Shown here in pieces: positions 39,621-48,310 of a stretch of 48,310 nucleotides of DNA. Both the position numbers and the translations under genes were made by a program. A model generated the notes under the pieces. That model saw nothing but the letters and a program-made list of their open reading frames with translations, did no database searches and was not told the origin of the DNA. Within the stretch, counting starts at the first letter, position 1. Each line of letters begins with the position of its first letter. This DNA is from Chondrus crispus. Taxonomy: Eukaryota; Rhodophyta; Florideophyceae; Gigartinales; Gigartinaceae. Where the stretch lies: positions 1 through 48,310 of the forward strand of contig NW_005179372.1 in assembly GCF_000350225.1 (NCBI RefSeq). The letters are read 5' to 3'.

Positions 39621-40333
39621 TCGCCTTGGTGACACTATTGACATCTGTCCCGCTCGTTCCCTCTAGGAGTTCCCGCTACTCGGCGCTACGCCCGTTTCTG
39701 ACACTAGTCTCTAGGCTCGGGTTCCCCCCTGTTTTGTGTGTTCTTACACCACCCCTTCCCGTGCTGGTCCGATTCCGGGTCCGCACTTTGACCAATACGT
39801 CGTGCTTTTAAAGTCGGCCGACGTACTTCTCCTTTGCTCTACCACCGTCCGGAGCTACCGCGGGACACCCTATGGGTTGTTACCTCTTCCTCGAGCTAGC
39901 TCATAGCTGGGTACCGCCACTATACTACATTCGACCGCAATGTAGTACAGTATATAGTGTCGTTGGCGCTTGCACCGTGTGGGTTTGGGGACAACCAACC
40001 AAGGACCAAGTACGCGACTCTCGTTCTTGGTTTTGCACGGTACTAACTAACTTCTTCTCGTTCACGCTCCCTCGTTCTTCTCGCTCACGCCCTAGGACTC
40101 TCGTGGCCACGTCACGTGTTGCCTCCCCGCTCGCGCGCACGGTTCGGTGGCCGTGTATTAGCCTCGCCGGGTCGAGAGCACCGCGTCGTGCGCTTCTAGT
40201 TTCCGTGGTTCGCGAGCACACCCGAGTTTTACAGTCGCCCGAAAGCCTCTACTGCTTCCCCCTAGCTATCTAGTACACGCCCCCACGAACGAACCTTGTC
40301 TTAGCACGTGACCTCGTTTCGCGTTCTACTACA

Positions 40334-41486
40334 CTTGTGTGGCTGTGAATGCTACAAGTACGCATCGACTAGCCATGTCGTGTACGGACAAGACGTTGTG
40401 TTGAATATGCTTGTTCACTACAGCATGTGTGTATTGGGTCCTATTCTTGGCGATTTTCAGTCGCATTGTTCCACTGTACGTGCATGTGGTCTGTTGTTGC
40501 GACGCTGTCTGCGTTCGTAACGTCTTGGTGAGTGGTTGCATGCAGGGGGGGTGAAGGATGTAGGTGGGACGGGCCTCACTGTCGAGCACGAACGTACCCG
40601 GGAAGTCTGTATCGGCTTCTAACATGACCAGAATGGGTTGGTTGTCTTGCTGGTGTTGCTGTTGTATGGCTTGGAAAGCGTGGTAAGGGGGACAGTGTGG
40701 CTGGTGCGGGACCGGTCCTGCGCACGGGAAGTGTGATTGAGGTTTGATGTTGCGATATTTGGGGTGTCCTCGATCTCGGCACTGTGCGTCAGTGTGATTG
40801 AAACGTATATACGTTGCAATCACACTGACACACAGTGATATCCCTAGTGCCTTGTAGAGCGAGCAGAGTTTGTTGATCAGTATGTGACGGATGTCAGGGG
40901 GGGAGGCTTCCGAAATTTGGGCGATTGTTGTAGTTTTTTGATACATGTCCGTAGTCCCCGGTGATTCGTGTGAAGTTAGTGTGTATGGTGCTTGTGGGTC
41001 GCTGCAATTGGTAAAGACCATGTAGGGACTTAAAAAATCTAGTGAATTCACGATTGGTTTGCGGTTTGTAGACCCGGAGATGGACGAGAATTGGCGTGAG
41101 TATGGGTACTTGCTGAGGCCGTTGATGATGAAGTCGAAAGAGGTTTCTTCATCCTTAATGCTGAGATATTTGGCTGGCACCATCTTTTGACGTACTTGGA
41201 GGTGGTGGGTGAGGTAATTGTAGTAGAACGTGCCGCGCTCGACCGGCTTCGGGTAGTGGGGGCTGTGACAGGTCGTACTGTAGTTGGCGGCGTGCGAGAC
41301 GCGACGAGTCCCGTGCACACGTGTAGTAAGAACCACAAAACAAGACAGAGGGGAGGTGAGTAGCTCGTTGGCAGAGGTTTTGGTAGAGCAGTGTGGGTTC
41401 GACACAACGATGCCACGAAAGGCAGATCGACGTCCTCGAAGTGATAACTCGACGCCGTGCGGAGGCGAAGTCGTCACGGAGGACAA
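40334..41486 (-). pseudogene. Ty1/copia gag C-terminus and protease
   Basis: The minus-strand frame ends at 40329, at the boundary of an LTR-like block. The C-terminal part is a copia aspartic protease: GTFVLDSEARPTYIL (family LDSGA; the Gly is Glu) and VVNKHIQHNVLSVHDMA (the conserved N-LLSVH-L segment before integrase). Upstream is gag with SFDFIINGLSKYPYSRQFSS and a degenerate zinc knuckle, NHTDAQCRDRGHPKY, which lacks the expected leading Cys pair. Sequence above about 41270 (HGVELSLRGRRSAFRG) is probably foreign. Integrase, RT and RNase H do not follow because the LTR-like block truncates the gene. The catalytic Gly loss and missing pol mark it as dead. Confidence 0.58.
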
Positions 41487-41890
41487 ATCCGGGCGTTATG
41501 CGGAGCGTTCGTCGTGCGTTACCCCTGCGGTGGGTACTTCTCGTTGTACTCGATGTACTGAAGAAAACGCAAATCGTAGTCAGGCGAAAGACTTAGGCAT
41601 AAAACCAAGGGACAAAGGAGTCGGCCCTCGAGATTATTCCACCGGTGATGATCATCCCCTCGAGTCCTTCCCCTTCCCTACTTCCCCTTTCCTTATTTTG
41701 TTATATCTACTACTGTAGTCCCCGTTCTTACAGTGGCAGACTGTAACGGTACGACTACACGTCGGGCAGTAACGGTCCAGCACTTGGACGCCAGCGAGGT
41801 ACGCCGGTATCATACATTAGACAGTATGATTTGAGTACAGTACGTACACGGACGCGAATTGCGCTGCCCAACTTACCGGGCGATAAGGTA
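41279..41890. other. Possible LTR-like insertion in the copia gag region
   Basis: TGTAGTTGGCGGCG at 41279 and ACGACTACA at about 41759 look like LTR ends of the local class, but the flanks (CGTAC, CGTCG) share only three bases. Motif GAGTACAGTA(C/T)GT(A/G)CAC repeats at 41833 and 41950. Boundaries cannot be fixed. Confidence 0.25.
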
Positions 41891-42699
41891 ATTATCTTTC
41901 GAATTGGGAATTAACCAATGCGGTCCTTGTCATACACCATCGGGTGTTCGAGTACAGTATGTGCACTAGTGAAAACTTGGCGATATACCACAGTAATATC
42001 GATATTAATGTTTTCCAGCCCAATGCTCTCTGCTCCGATTTGGAGGAACGGGCGCTCTTCTTTTGTGGATTGATTGATATGTGCCATTTTTTTTGTATGA
42101 GACCATAGTATGATCTCATACAACAAATAATCGTATGATCATCATAGGGGGTTGTTGTCTCTTGTGGTACGAGTAGGAGTCCTTAAAATATGCATAGGGA
42201 TGCTGCTCAAGACTGCTGACAGGAGACGGTTTTGACTTTTCTCGAATGTCTTCAGCTGCTGGTTGTCATTTGGTCGGGGAGGGTTGCTGATCAGGTGGTC
42301 GGAGGGTTCTGAAACGCACGGAAATTTGACTGAGCTGCAACACCTTGATCCAAGAAGCACCATGGAGCCCAAATGCTCAGTACAGCAGCTCCGAAAGGTC
42401 CCAACAATTCATATTAATTGGCGTCAAGATAATTGTCGCGCTCAAAGCGCGCAGGTGGGACATACCGTGTAAGGCCGCGAGCCAAGTCGCTCTACGAAAG
42501 GTTCGTCTGCATTTAAGAGAGCACTGTCCTTCTGCCGTGCAATTGCATTTACAGGCACGCTACCTCTCCGATGCATTTATGTTTCATCGAGCCCCTATCG
42601 ACGAGTAGTGAAGGAAACCAGTATAAGTAGAGAGGGGGCAGCATACGATAGGCATCATCGCGAAATAGTTCATCAAGTAAAGCTTGTCAATTGTCAACT
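41891..42699. other. Decayed copia-like region, no supported gene
   Basis: Several minus-strand frames of 70-80 codons (for example 41911-42126 with FLQIGAESIGLENINIDITV) lie between the gag N-terminal and C-terminal remnants. None has a diagnostic motif. Confidence 0.3.
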
Positions 42700-43037
42700 G
42701 TTTCAGGTTCAATGGTGGCTGCTTATGTTTGGATAGAGAGGTACCATGGAGCGTAATTCGCTCCCTGGAGCTCAGAACTTTTGTGATGGCGGTCAGTTTC
42801 AATGGTGATTGGTGAGGTGTGTTGTGTTGTATCGGTTGGTGTGTGGGTTTCGTTTGCAGTGTGAAGTGCGTTGCTATATATGGCTTGTATGAATGAGTTT
42901 TGACGGAGACTGCGTCCTAGGCGACGGGCGGTGCGGGGCGTGAGTGGAGCCGTGTTGGGGACTTGGGGGGGGGGGGGGGGGGGGGTGAGGAAGGTATTCA
43001 ACCCAGCGTGGAGTCCATAACCTGTGAGTGGAGTCAC
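42700..43037 (-). pseudogene. Possible copia gag N-terminal fragment
   Basis: On the minus strand, a Pro/Thr-rich leader is followed by LQGANYAPWYLSIQ, close to the copia gag start (L-G-NY-W). A stop follows at once. It has the same orientation as the gag/protease remnant at 40334-41486 and could be its N-terminus separated by insertions. A 21-G run (42965-42985) falls in the leader. Confidence 0.35.
42965..42985 (+). repeat. Poly-G tract, 21 bases
   Basis: An uninterrupted run of 21 G. It is prone to length error in sequencing, so frames across it should not be trusted. Confidence 0.85.
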
Positions 43038-43507
43038 TTGCTTGCCTTCTTTTACTTCGCTCTCGTCGTCGTCGTACCTAAATACTGTTCAGCACTGTAA
43101 TGCTGTTTGACATTTTGCTCTCACAGAGACCACACAATTTGCAGTCTTCAGTACTGTAATTTAACAAGCTTTGTAAAGGTACTGTAAGGCGGACATTTAG
43201 GATAGGGATCGACAATTGGCGGGACGAACAGAAAAATTCACGAGCAGATTGCGTATGGTATCTCTTGACATTTCTAAATACCAACGACTTTATCGGGGGG
43301 AAAGAGTGACAGAATACTCACGGCGTCTGTCCGCCACGACGGTAATTGGTTTGTGATACGAAAATATGGTGCTTTGGAGCACTGCAGCTTTGCTCGTCGA
43401 CTATCTCTTCACGTAGATATGCATACATATATATTGTCTTGCTCTTAAGAACACACCACGCAAAAAGTTACTGCACGCCCAGATCCAAACCATTGACTCG
43501 TTCACAT

Positions 43508-44119
43508 ATGGCTTTCCGTACATTTTCAATCCCGAACCTTACTCTCCCCAGTCACGCCCACCCTTTCCGTTTACGAGTGGCATGCACCGGATTTCCTGAG
43601 CATATCTTTACAATTGACCTCACGGAGGGACAGACAGTGCTCACGGAGGGACAGACAGTGCATGTGCTTTCTGGAATTCCTTGGGACGCTTCATGTGCTC
43701 TGAATCGCCTTTGCAGCAACGGCGCCACCGCCAAGCCCTCGTATTTTCGCGCGGTGCTCCATGACTCATCGGTAAGTACAACAATCGTCGCGATTTCCGC
43801 ATTGCCATTGCTGTCGACCCCACCATGTTTTTCTAACAGGCATTCCATTCTGTTTGCGGATATGCGCTTGGCCATGCACGGTAACGAGCAGCTTTCGTCT
43901 CTGTCTATCGGTCAACTCAGCATAGAATGTAAACGACCAAAGCGCCAGTTGTCCTGTCCCTCATTACCTCATCAATTTCCGCCCGTTCGAGCACAGCGCC
44001 AATCGCTCTCCGGTAGTCGCATATCTCCAACGCGCATCATCCTCCTAGCTGTCCAGATTCTGCTGTTCTTGGTCTGCCTCTGGATAGCAGCGAGTGCGTT
44101 GCCGTTGACTCAACGCTGA
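43508..44119 (+). CDS. Unrecognised protein with C-terminal membrane anchor
   Basis: The ATG at 43508 (MAFRTFSIPNLTLP) is preferred over codons upstream, which lie in AT-rich low-quality sequence. The frame gives 203 residues. The N-terminal 60 residues have alternating strands (FRLRVACTGFPEHIFTIDL, then TVHVLSGIPW) that vaguely recall a ubiquitin-like fold, without a certain match. The C-terminal 25 residues (RIILLAVQILLFLVCLWIAA) are a single membrane helix, as in tail-anchored proteins. A 21-bp tandem duplication (43619-43660) repeats LTEGQTV in frame. A GTAAGT...TAACAG segment (43772-43839, 68 bp) looks like an intron, and splicing it would end the protein 15 codons later and remove the anchor. 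The gene converges on the next gene, 93 bp away. Confidence 0.5.
   Translation: MAFRTFSIPNLTLPSHAHPFRLRVACTGFPEHIFTIDLTEGQTVLTEGQTVHVLSGIPWDASCALNRLCSNGATAKPSYFRAVLHDSSVSTTIVAISALPLLSTPPCFSNRHSILFADMRLAMHGNEQLSSLSIGQLSIECKRPKRQLSCPSLPHQFPPVRAQRQSLSGSRISPTRIILLAVQILLFLVCLWIAASALPLTQR
43619..43660 (+). repeat. 21-bp in-frame tandem duplication
   Basis: CTCACGGAGGGACAGACAGT-G is present twice back to back with no mismatch, adding seven codons to the overlapping ORF. Confidence 0.9.
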
Positions 44120-44212
44120 CGTGTGGTGCCCTGTCTTTTCAGCGTCTCCGACAGGCGATTACTTTGGTGTCGTGTGAGTTCAAAACTTTCTCCTGGACTT
44201 GTCCCTGCTACG

Positions 44213-45028
44213 CTACTCACGGGAAGTCAGCTCCACTTGTGGTTCCAAGCTGCGCTTCGGTTCGTCGTCCGACCCATCCGTAGATGCATCGGTCATTTCC
44301 TCCTGACCCTCCGTGCCCGCCGCCATGAGAATGCTCCTGGGATCGCGCCTGTTAAGCAATCGCCCGCAATGTATTCTGAATTCCGTATCGCTCGACCCAA
44401 AGTTTCTCGAGATTGCCATCAAGCCCGAGTCTCTGTCGATGGCCAGATCGACGATGCGATCATATTGCCACCTCGAGAACTGCTGCGACTTTCGTATCCT
44501 GCGAGCGACGGAGATGGCCTGGTCTTGCAGCATGCGATCTGTACTGATGAGTTCCGGCTCGCTGGTGGACTTTTTCTTCATATGCGAGCCGTCGAGCTTG
44601 ACGCTCCGCGTGGGGATCGGGTCTTCCTCGTAGCTGTCCTTGCTCCAGAAGAGCCAGGAATTGTCTGCTAGAGCGGACACATCCGAGTCGTTTCGCAACG
44701 GCTCGGTGAAATGCGGGGACGTGTAGACGGAGATCTGCTTGATGTCTTCCGGTTCCAAGAACGCGGTCGGGAACGGAGGGGGCTGAGTGTCGGCGATGCA
44801 GGCTTTCAGGCGCTGCAGGTTCATGCGATAGATTTTGACGCTTTTCAGCTCGCCGTCTGGGTACTCGACGGCGCGCAGGACCTTGCCAAAAATCCTCGAT
44901 CGAAGCACGTTGAAGACGATGGACGAACCACCAACCATCTTGAAGGCGCTGTCCGCCTTGCCCAGCATGACGCCGATGGGAACGATCGGGACGACCATAA
45001 TGACGCAAGTTGTTTTGGTGACTTGCAA
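44213..45028 (-). CDS. Unrecognised membrane-anchored protein
   Basis: 271 residues from ATG 45028 on the minus strand. A hydrophobic N-terminal segment (CVIMVVPIVPIGVMLG, about residues 8-23) would serve as a signal anchor. The middle contains SSIVFNVLRSRIFGKVLRAV and KIYRMNLQRLKACIAD. The C-terminal half is basic (AISVARRIRKSQQFSRWQYD) and ends with an acidic Ser/Asp/Glu tail. Codon use is GC-rich like the P450, which supports a host gene. I recognise no family and see no catalytic motif. It is divergent from the P450 with a 634-bp spacer, so they may share a regulatory region, and a 21-bp direct repeat lies just upstream of its ATG. Confidence 0.62.
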   Translation of the reverse strand: MQVTKTTCVIMVVPIVPIGVMLGKADSAFKMVGGSSIVFNVLRSRIFGKVLRAVEYPDGELKSVKIYRMNLQRLKACIADTQPPPFPTAFLEPEDIKQISVYTSPHFTEPLRNDSDVSALADNSWLFWSKDSYEEDPIPTRSVKLDGSHMKKKSTSEPELISTDRMLQDQAISVARRIRKSQQFSRWQYDRIVDLAIDRDSGLMAISRNFGSSDTEFRIHCGRLLNRRDPRSILMAAGTEGQEEMTDASTDGSDDEPKRSLEPQVELTSRE

Positions 45029-45041
45029 TCAATGGCAGTGC

Positions 45042-45083
45042 CTTCGTGAAGCTCACGTCTCACTTTGTGAAGCTCCCGTCTCA
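45042..45083 (-). repeat. 21-bp direct repeat upstream of the 44213-45028 gene
   Basis: CTTCGTGAAGCTCACGTCTCA and CTTTGTGAAGCTCCCGTCTCA are adjacent, beginning 14 bp from the ATG. They lie in the 5' leader or proximal promoter. Confidence 0.8.
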
Positions 45084-45334
45084 CGCCATCCTGAAGTGTA
45101 ACGCCCTGCGCAAGGGCTCTCTCTCGTGGATGATGTCAAGGCTGTAACACGATGAATCTTGTAAAGAAGTACTGTGCCTGCAAGCAAGGAACGCTTCGTC
45201 GGCAACCCGATTCGAAATCGCTCGGACTGTGCTGATATGTGAGAGAAGAGCGCGATGGACAAGGTAATGATACTGGGAAGGGCTGCATGTTTGCGCTGTT
45301 GTTGCCCTCCCGGCAGCCTCATACTCAAAAGCTT

Positions 45335-45541
45335 ATGCCCTTTACAGTACAGTCTCTTTTTGTTTTCCTCTTATTTTTCGCTCTGACATTGCTGGGGTTC
45401 ACTGCGATCAAGTCCAAGGCAGCGAATCAGGTGCCGATTTCTTGGCTGAGCTTTTCTTCATTTTCAGAGATGCGCACCTTCGCTTCCAATTCCCCCTTTC
45501 GCACGGAGAAAGTCTCGCAGCGATCTGAGCACTTGGCGTGA
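45335..45541 (+). CDS. Possible small membrane protein or upstream ORF of the P450
   Basis: 68 codons from ATG 45335. The first 25 residues (MPFTVQSLFVFLLFFALTLL) form a strong membrane helix, and the rest is Ser/Arg-rich. It lies 121 bp before the P450 ATG on the same strand. It could be a real small protein, a 5'-leader ORF, or chance. There is no further support. Confidence 0.22.
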   Translation: MPFTVQSLFVFLLFFALTLLGFTAIKSKAANQVPISWLSFSSFSEMRTFASNSPFRTEKVSQRSEHLA

Positions 45542-45662
45542 TCTTCGCCGACTTCTCAACCTTGAAACTTTGCACACTGTCTCATCTCTCTTCAATCTAC
45601 AAGTCTGACGCAACTTGGCCGCCACTGGCGTCTCATATTTAATCCAACCAGCACCCCTCGAC

Positions 45663-47315
45663 ATGGCGGCCAAATGCACAGAAGCTGTCCCTGTCGAACA
45701 AATTCGCTGGTCTATGCCCACTCCGGAACATGTCAAGTCCATCTTCTCCGGTGTGCTTGAGTCCTCTTCTGCGAAAAACGTCGCGCGCAGCCTAGCGGTG
45801 GGAGCGCTCGTAGGGATTGGCCTACGAGGCATGCAGTCCATCGCGACGATGGTTGCATGGCGTCTCAAATTGCGGGACAGTGAGACGGGTGAGCCGGCAC
45901 CCGGACCGCCTCCGCTCCCGTTTATAGGGAATGTCCTTTCGCTCAGAACAGGCTATTATGAAACGCTGTACAAGTATGTGGACAAGCCGGCGAGCGTGTT
46001 CTGGGTCATGTCTACGCCTTTTGTTGTCCTGAATGACGAGGAAGGGCTGCGGAGGGTCCTCGGCGGGTCCAATGGTTTGTATGCGAAGCCCAAGTATTTT
46101 GGGTATCGTTCCAAGGCGGTCAAAAATGCTGTCGCGGTTGAGCAGAAGACAGTCGAGAAGGAATCGTTAGAATACAAGAACGATGGTGACACCTCGCGCG
46201 TTGCTCTGGAGAACATGGTCATCGACTCGTTGTGGACGATGAAAGTCGCCATGAATGAGTTGTTGACCCTGTTAGCCGAGGCCTCGGAGGAAGTAGCGGC
46301 GGACAAGGCGACTTCAGGCACAGCTGTTTTATCGTCTGTCCGCACTGCGATTGTCAAGCTCAACCTCGACGTGCTGTTTGATCTGACGGACAGCTCGATC
46401 GGTCCGTCGAAAGCAGAAGATATCAGCAGTATGATCGGGTTTGCGGGAATGGAGTTTGCTCGGCGGATGGTGAATCCCTTCAAGGCGCTTGTGGACATAC
46501 CCGGAAACGTTCGGTACTTCGGTGATGTGATGGGGCTCATTTCGTTTGGCCGACGACTTTGCCGCGTCCTGGACGACACCGCAGAAGAGAGGGAGGGGTT
46601 GGAGTCGGCGCCAGAGGCCGAGGCTGTGAAAAGCACAGCGGGGCTGAGCTGGGTGCACGCGTGGGTGGGCAAGGTTGGAAAGATTGGCAAGCTGGGCAAG
46701 GTAGTAGGGCTACTCATGGCGTCGACGCAAACGGTCCCGTTAACGGCGGTTTGGATGCTGCATCTGGTGGCGAACGACGACGGGGTGCGCAGTCAGCTAC
46801 GGGAGGAGCTGCACGGCATCAGCGTGCGCTCCGCGTGCGATCTACAGTACGACGACCTCGGCAAGCTGCCGCTGGCCGACGCCGTCGTGAAGGAGACGCT
46901 GCGGCTGTACCCGCCGTTCCCGCTGATCCAGCGGGAGGCGCAGGGCGCGGACGTGCTGTGCGGGATCACGATCCCGGCCGGCACGCCGGTCTACGTGGTG
47001 CCGTGGCTGGTGCATCGCAACCCCAAGCTGTGGAGCGACGCGGACTCGTTCAAGCCGCGGCGGTTTCTGGAAAACGCGAGCCACGGGGACGCGCCCAGCG
47101 ACTGGGCGTTCCTGCCGTTCGGGCGGGGCGTGCGCATGTGTGCAGGTTCGAAGCTCGCGCTCACTGAGCTCAAGGTGCTGCTTGTGCATGCCGTGTTGGA
47201 GTATGACATTGTCAGCGAGGGCCGGGCGATGGGGAGAGGCTCGAGGTTCCCCGAGCTGGGGATGATCCCGGAGGGGATCGATATGCGCGTGAGGAAGAAG
47301 ACGAGAGGGAGGTGA
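45663..47315 (+). CDS. Cytochrome P450 monooxygenase
   Basis: 550 residues in one exon from ATG 45663 (MAAKCTEAVPVEQIRW). Residues about 35-65 hold a hydrophobic anchor (SLAVGALVGIGLRGMQSIAT), then the Pro-rich hinge PGPPPLPFIGNV, as in ER-bound class II P450s that take electrons from cytochrome P450 reductase. The K-helix ExxR is KETLRLYPPF (E411, R414), the meander has FKPRRF, and the haem loop is FGRGVRMCAG (axial Cys493). The I-helix reads LLMASTQTVPLTAVW, where the usual (A/G)Gx(D/E)T(T/S) has Ser for Gly and Gln for the acidic residue. The overall length is slightly over the usual 500. The clan cannot be named from sequence alone, and the substrate is unknown. It is divergent from the 44213-45028 gene. 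Confidence 0.93.
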   Translation: MAAKCTEAVPVEQIRWSMPTPEHVKSIFSGVLESSSAKNVARSLAVGALVGIGLRGMQSIATMVAWRLKLRDSETGEPAPGPPPLPFIGNVLSLRTGYYETLYKYVDKPASVFWVMSTPFVVLNDEEGLRRVLGGSNGLYAKPKYFGYRSKAVKNAVAVEQKTVEKESLEYKNDGDTSRVALENMVIDSLWTMKVAMNELLTLLAEASEEVAADKATSGTAVLSSVRTAIVKLNLDVLFDLTDSSIGPSKAEDISSMIGFAGMEFARRMVNPFKALVDIPGNVRYFGDVMGLISFGRRLCRVLDDTAEEREGLESAPEAEAVKSTAGLSWVHAWVGKVGKIGKLGKVVGLLMASTQTVPLTAVWMLHLVANDDGVRSQLREELHGISVRSACDLQYDDLGKLPLADAVVKETLRLYPPFPLIQREAQGADVLCGITIPAGTPVYVVPWLVHRNPKLWSDADSFKPRRFLENASHGDAPSDWAFLPFGRGVRMCAGSKLALTELKVLLVHAVLEYDIVSEGRAMGRGSRFPELGMIPEGIDMRVRKKTRGR

Positions 47316-48050
47316 TGTCACGGGTAGGGTTTTAAATGTTGGAGGAATACAGAGGTGTGTACGTATGTACTTCGTAGAGAAGTGCGCGAATGTGTAAGGG
47401 GAAGAAAGATTGAAGATGCGGAGAAGCGAATGGTCGGTGTGCTGTCTGGTGTGGACTGGGATGTGATTGTGAGAGTGAGGTGAGACGGCAGAAAAAGTTT
47501 TGATGATATTTTTGTTTGGTGTGAATCCGGTCTGGCAGCGGCGACTCGAACCGAACAGCGTTACGGCATCAATCACCAAACTAGGGCGGTAAGTGGTTCG
47601 TTCGTTCCACTTCCGCTAGTCGTTTACGGAGGGACATACCCAAGTGCGTGAATACAAACCAGACTGGAGCGAATGCTGCACCATCAAAAAAAAAAAAAAA
47701 CCCTGCGATGGCGGGGAGTGCCCGGCAACCACGCGAAGCCAGGCCCGACGCAAAGCGCCTTTCACCAGTTGGCGCCAGTAAAAAAAAAAAATCGCATTTT
47801 TGGGTGCCAACCGGCATCCGAGGGAACGCCGAGCCGCGCCTGCTAAACTGCACGATATCCGCACGCAGTGATGCCGGTCGGCAGCAGCCGCCCCCATCCT
47901 CTCCGTGTAATGTTCGCCGGATAGCACAGCATTGTAGTGTCCATCCACGGTCCGCGCGCATCACCCGCGGTATGAGCTGCAGTGCGGCTCCGAAGGGCAG
48001 CGGACCGCATGCGTGGCAATGAGATCTCGCCGTCTGCGCCCACCCCCGCA
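47316..48050. other. Intergenic between convergent genes
   Basis: It holds the 3' ends of the P450 (+) and the zinc-finger gene (-). Two A-runs (16 bases near 47686-47700 and 12 near 47781-47791) bracket a GC-rich 80-bp segment. No ORF here has a recognisable domain, and no convincing tRNA is present. Confidence 0.45.
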
Positions 48051-48310
48051 TCACGGCTCATCCTGCCTTGGCGTCTCGCCATCCCCCGCGTCCGCGGCGT
48101 CCCCCTCGTCCTTGTCTTCCGCCGCGGCGCCGCGCACGTAGGAAAACCGATACACGTCATCCGCGCAGAGCGGGCACTCGATCGCCTTCGCCCCGCGGCA
48201 ATAGTAGCACGTAATCGTCCTGCCATGGTACCCGCGCCCCTCACACACGGGGCACTCGACGGCGCGGCGGTCCGCGCAGTACGAGCACGGCTCCGTCAGG
48301 GGCTGCTCTG
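48051..48310 (-). CDS. DnaJ-type zinc-finger (BSD2-like) protein, N terminus outside the window
   Basis: The minus-strand frame is open from the window edge to a stop at 48051 and contains four Cys pairs in 40 residues: PCSYCADRR, ECPVCEGRG, TCYYCRGAK and ECPLC. C-x2-C-x-G-x-G spacing is that of the central cysteine-rich domain of DnaJ/HSP40, which binds two zinc ions and assists unfolded clients. Stand-alone versions (BSD2 and related thylakoid or chaperone proteins) lack the J domain. The tail is acidic (EDKDEGDAADAGDGE), ending QDEP. The upstream part is not visible, so a J domain or transit peptide cannot be excluded. It converges on the P450. Confidence 0.72.
   Translation of the reverse strand, partial: EQPLTEPCSYCADRRAVECPVCEGRGYHGRTITCYYCRGAKAIECPLCADDVYRFSYVRGAAAEDKDEGDAADAGDGETPRQDEP

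Larger units (their letters stand above)
38978..39929 (+). mobile_element. LTR-like block with internal tandem repeats
   Basis: Starts TGTGGTTACACAG and ends CACTATACTACA, matching the end style of the local LTR families, with ACTACACGTG motifs in the first 130 bp and a TATA-like CTTATTTAAG at 39232-39241 within the palindrome CGCTTATTTAAGCG. The 5-bp flanks do not match, so boundaries are provisional. Downstream 39941-40333 also begins TGTAG and ends CTACTACA and could be a second LTR-like piece. Confidence 0.42.

Noticed and set aside
39941..40333. Independent 393-bp LTR (TGTAG...CTACTACA)
   Set aside because: End motifs fit, but the flanks CGCAA and CTTGT do not match, and no second copy is visible.
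46559..47167. 202-codon ORF overlapping the P450
   Set aside because: Frame-shadow of the GC-rich P450 3' half.
47525..47600. tRNA gene on the minus strand (GGTTCGAGTC-like T loop and TAGCGGAAGTGG A-box-like sequence)
   Set aside because: T stem has mismatches beyond the first pair, and no complementary acceptor arms could be found.
1..48310. CRISPR arrays, rRNA genes, bacterial operons or prophage
   Set aside because: No regularly spaced repeats, no rRNA-like blocks. Gene content is eukaryotic transposons and eukaryote-type host genes.

Overview
The window reads as repeat-rich nuclear DNA of a eukaryote. Host genes are few, GC-rich and nearly intron-free (for example a single-exon microsomal cytochrome P450), and about 40 kb between them is stacked mobile DNA. 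The style fits a compact-gene, transposon-rich alga, and my best guess is a red alga. That is inference from gene style, not a database match.

Left edge (1-2.6 kb): a C-terminal ORF scrap, a purine-rich tract with a duplicated 74-bp block, the first exon of a secreted thioredoxin/PDI-like protein, and an antisense STE20-type kinase fragment cut by a solo LTR (TSD CCGCG).

2.6-14.1 kb: a broken Myb/SANT-like gene, then a large decayed CACTA/Plavaka-like DNA transposon. It carries a transposase on + and an unrecognised accessory gene on -. Its transposase is split by a complete 3.28-kb PIF/Harbinger element (147-bp TIRs, TSD CAG) that carries its own broken transposase and accessory gene.

14.1-20.8 kb: a Ty1/copia RNase H remnant, an LTR followed by a tRNA-3'-half-like sequence, copia-like 3' sequences, an unrecognised broken gene with a likely intron, a Tc1/mariner element with IR/DR ends (one end lost), a perfect 26-bp foldback, and the front half of a DDE transposase pseudogene.

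20,781-33,842: a full-length 13.06-kb chromovirus (Ty3/gypsy) with near-identical 671-bp LTRs and TSD CCAAT, inserted in that DDE pseudogene. Gag (839 aa) and pol (1,526 aa with PR, RT, RNase H, IN and chromodomain) are open, but the protease motif reads DTS and the RT motif YLED. A 4.3-kb non-coding arm lies between pol and the 3' LTR, bounded by two copies of a 36-bp pol-end/polypurine block.

33.8-43.1 kb: more wreckage. There is a second Harbinger (convergent transposase and Myb-like fragments split by a solo LTR, TSD AATGT), a chromovirus pol remnant with three in-frame TGA codons, an LTR-like block with tandem repeats, and antisense copia gag/protease pieces.

Right edge (43.3-48.3 kb): host genes. 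Two unrecognised genes converge, then come the P450 and a DnaJ-type zinc-finger protein that runs off the window. The main interest is the nested transposon record, where removing each insertion rejoins the older reading frame, and the unusual chromovirus.
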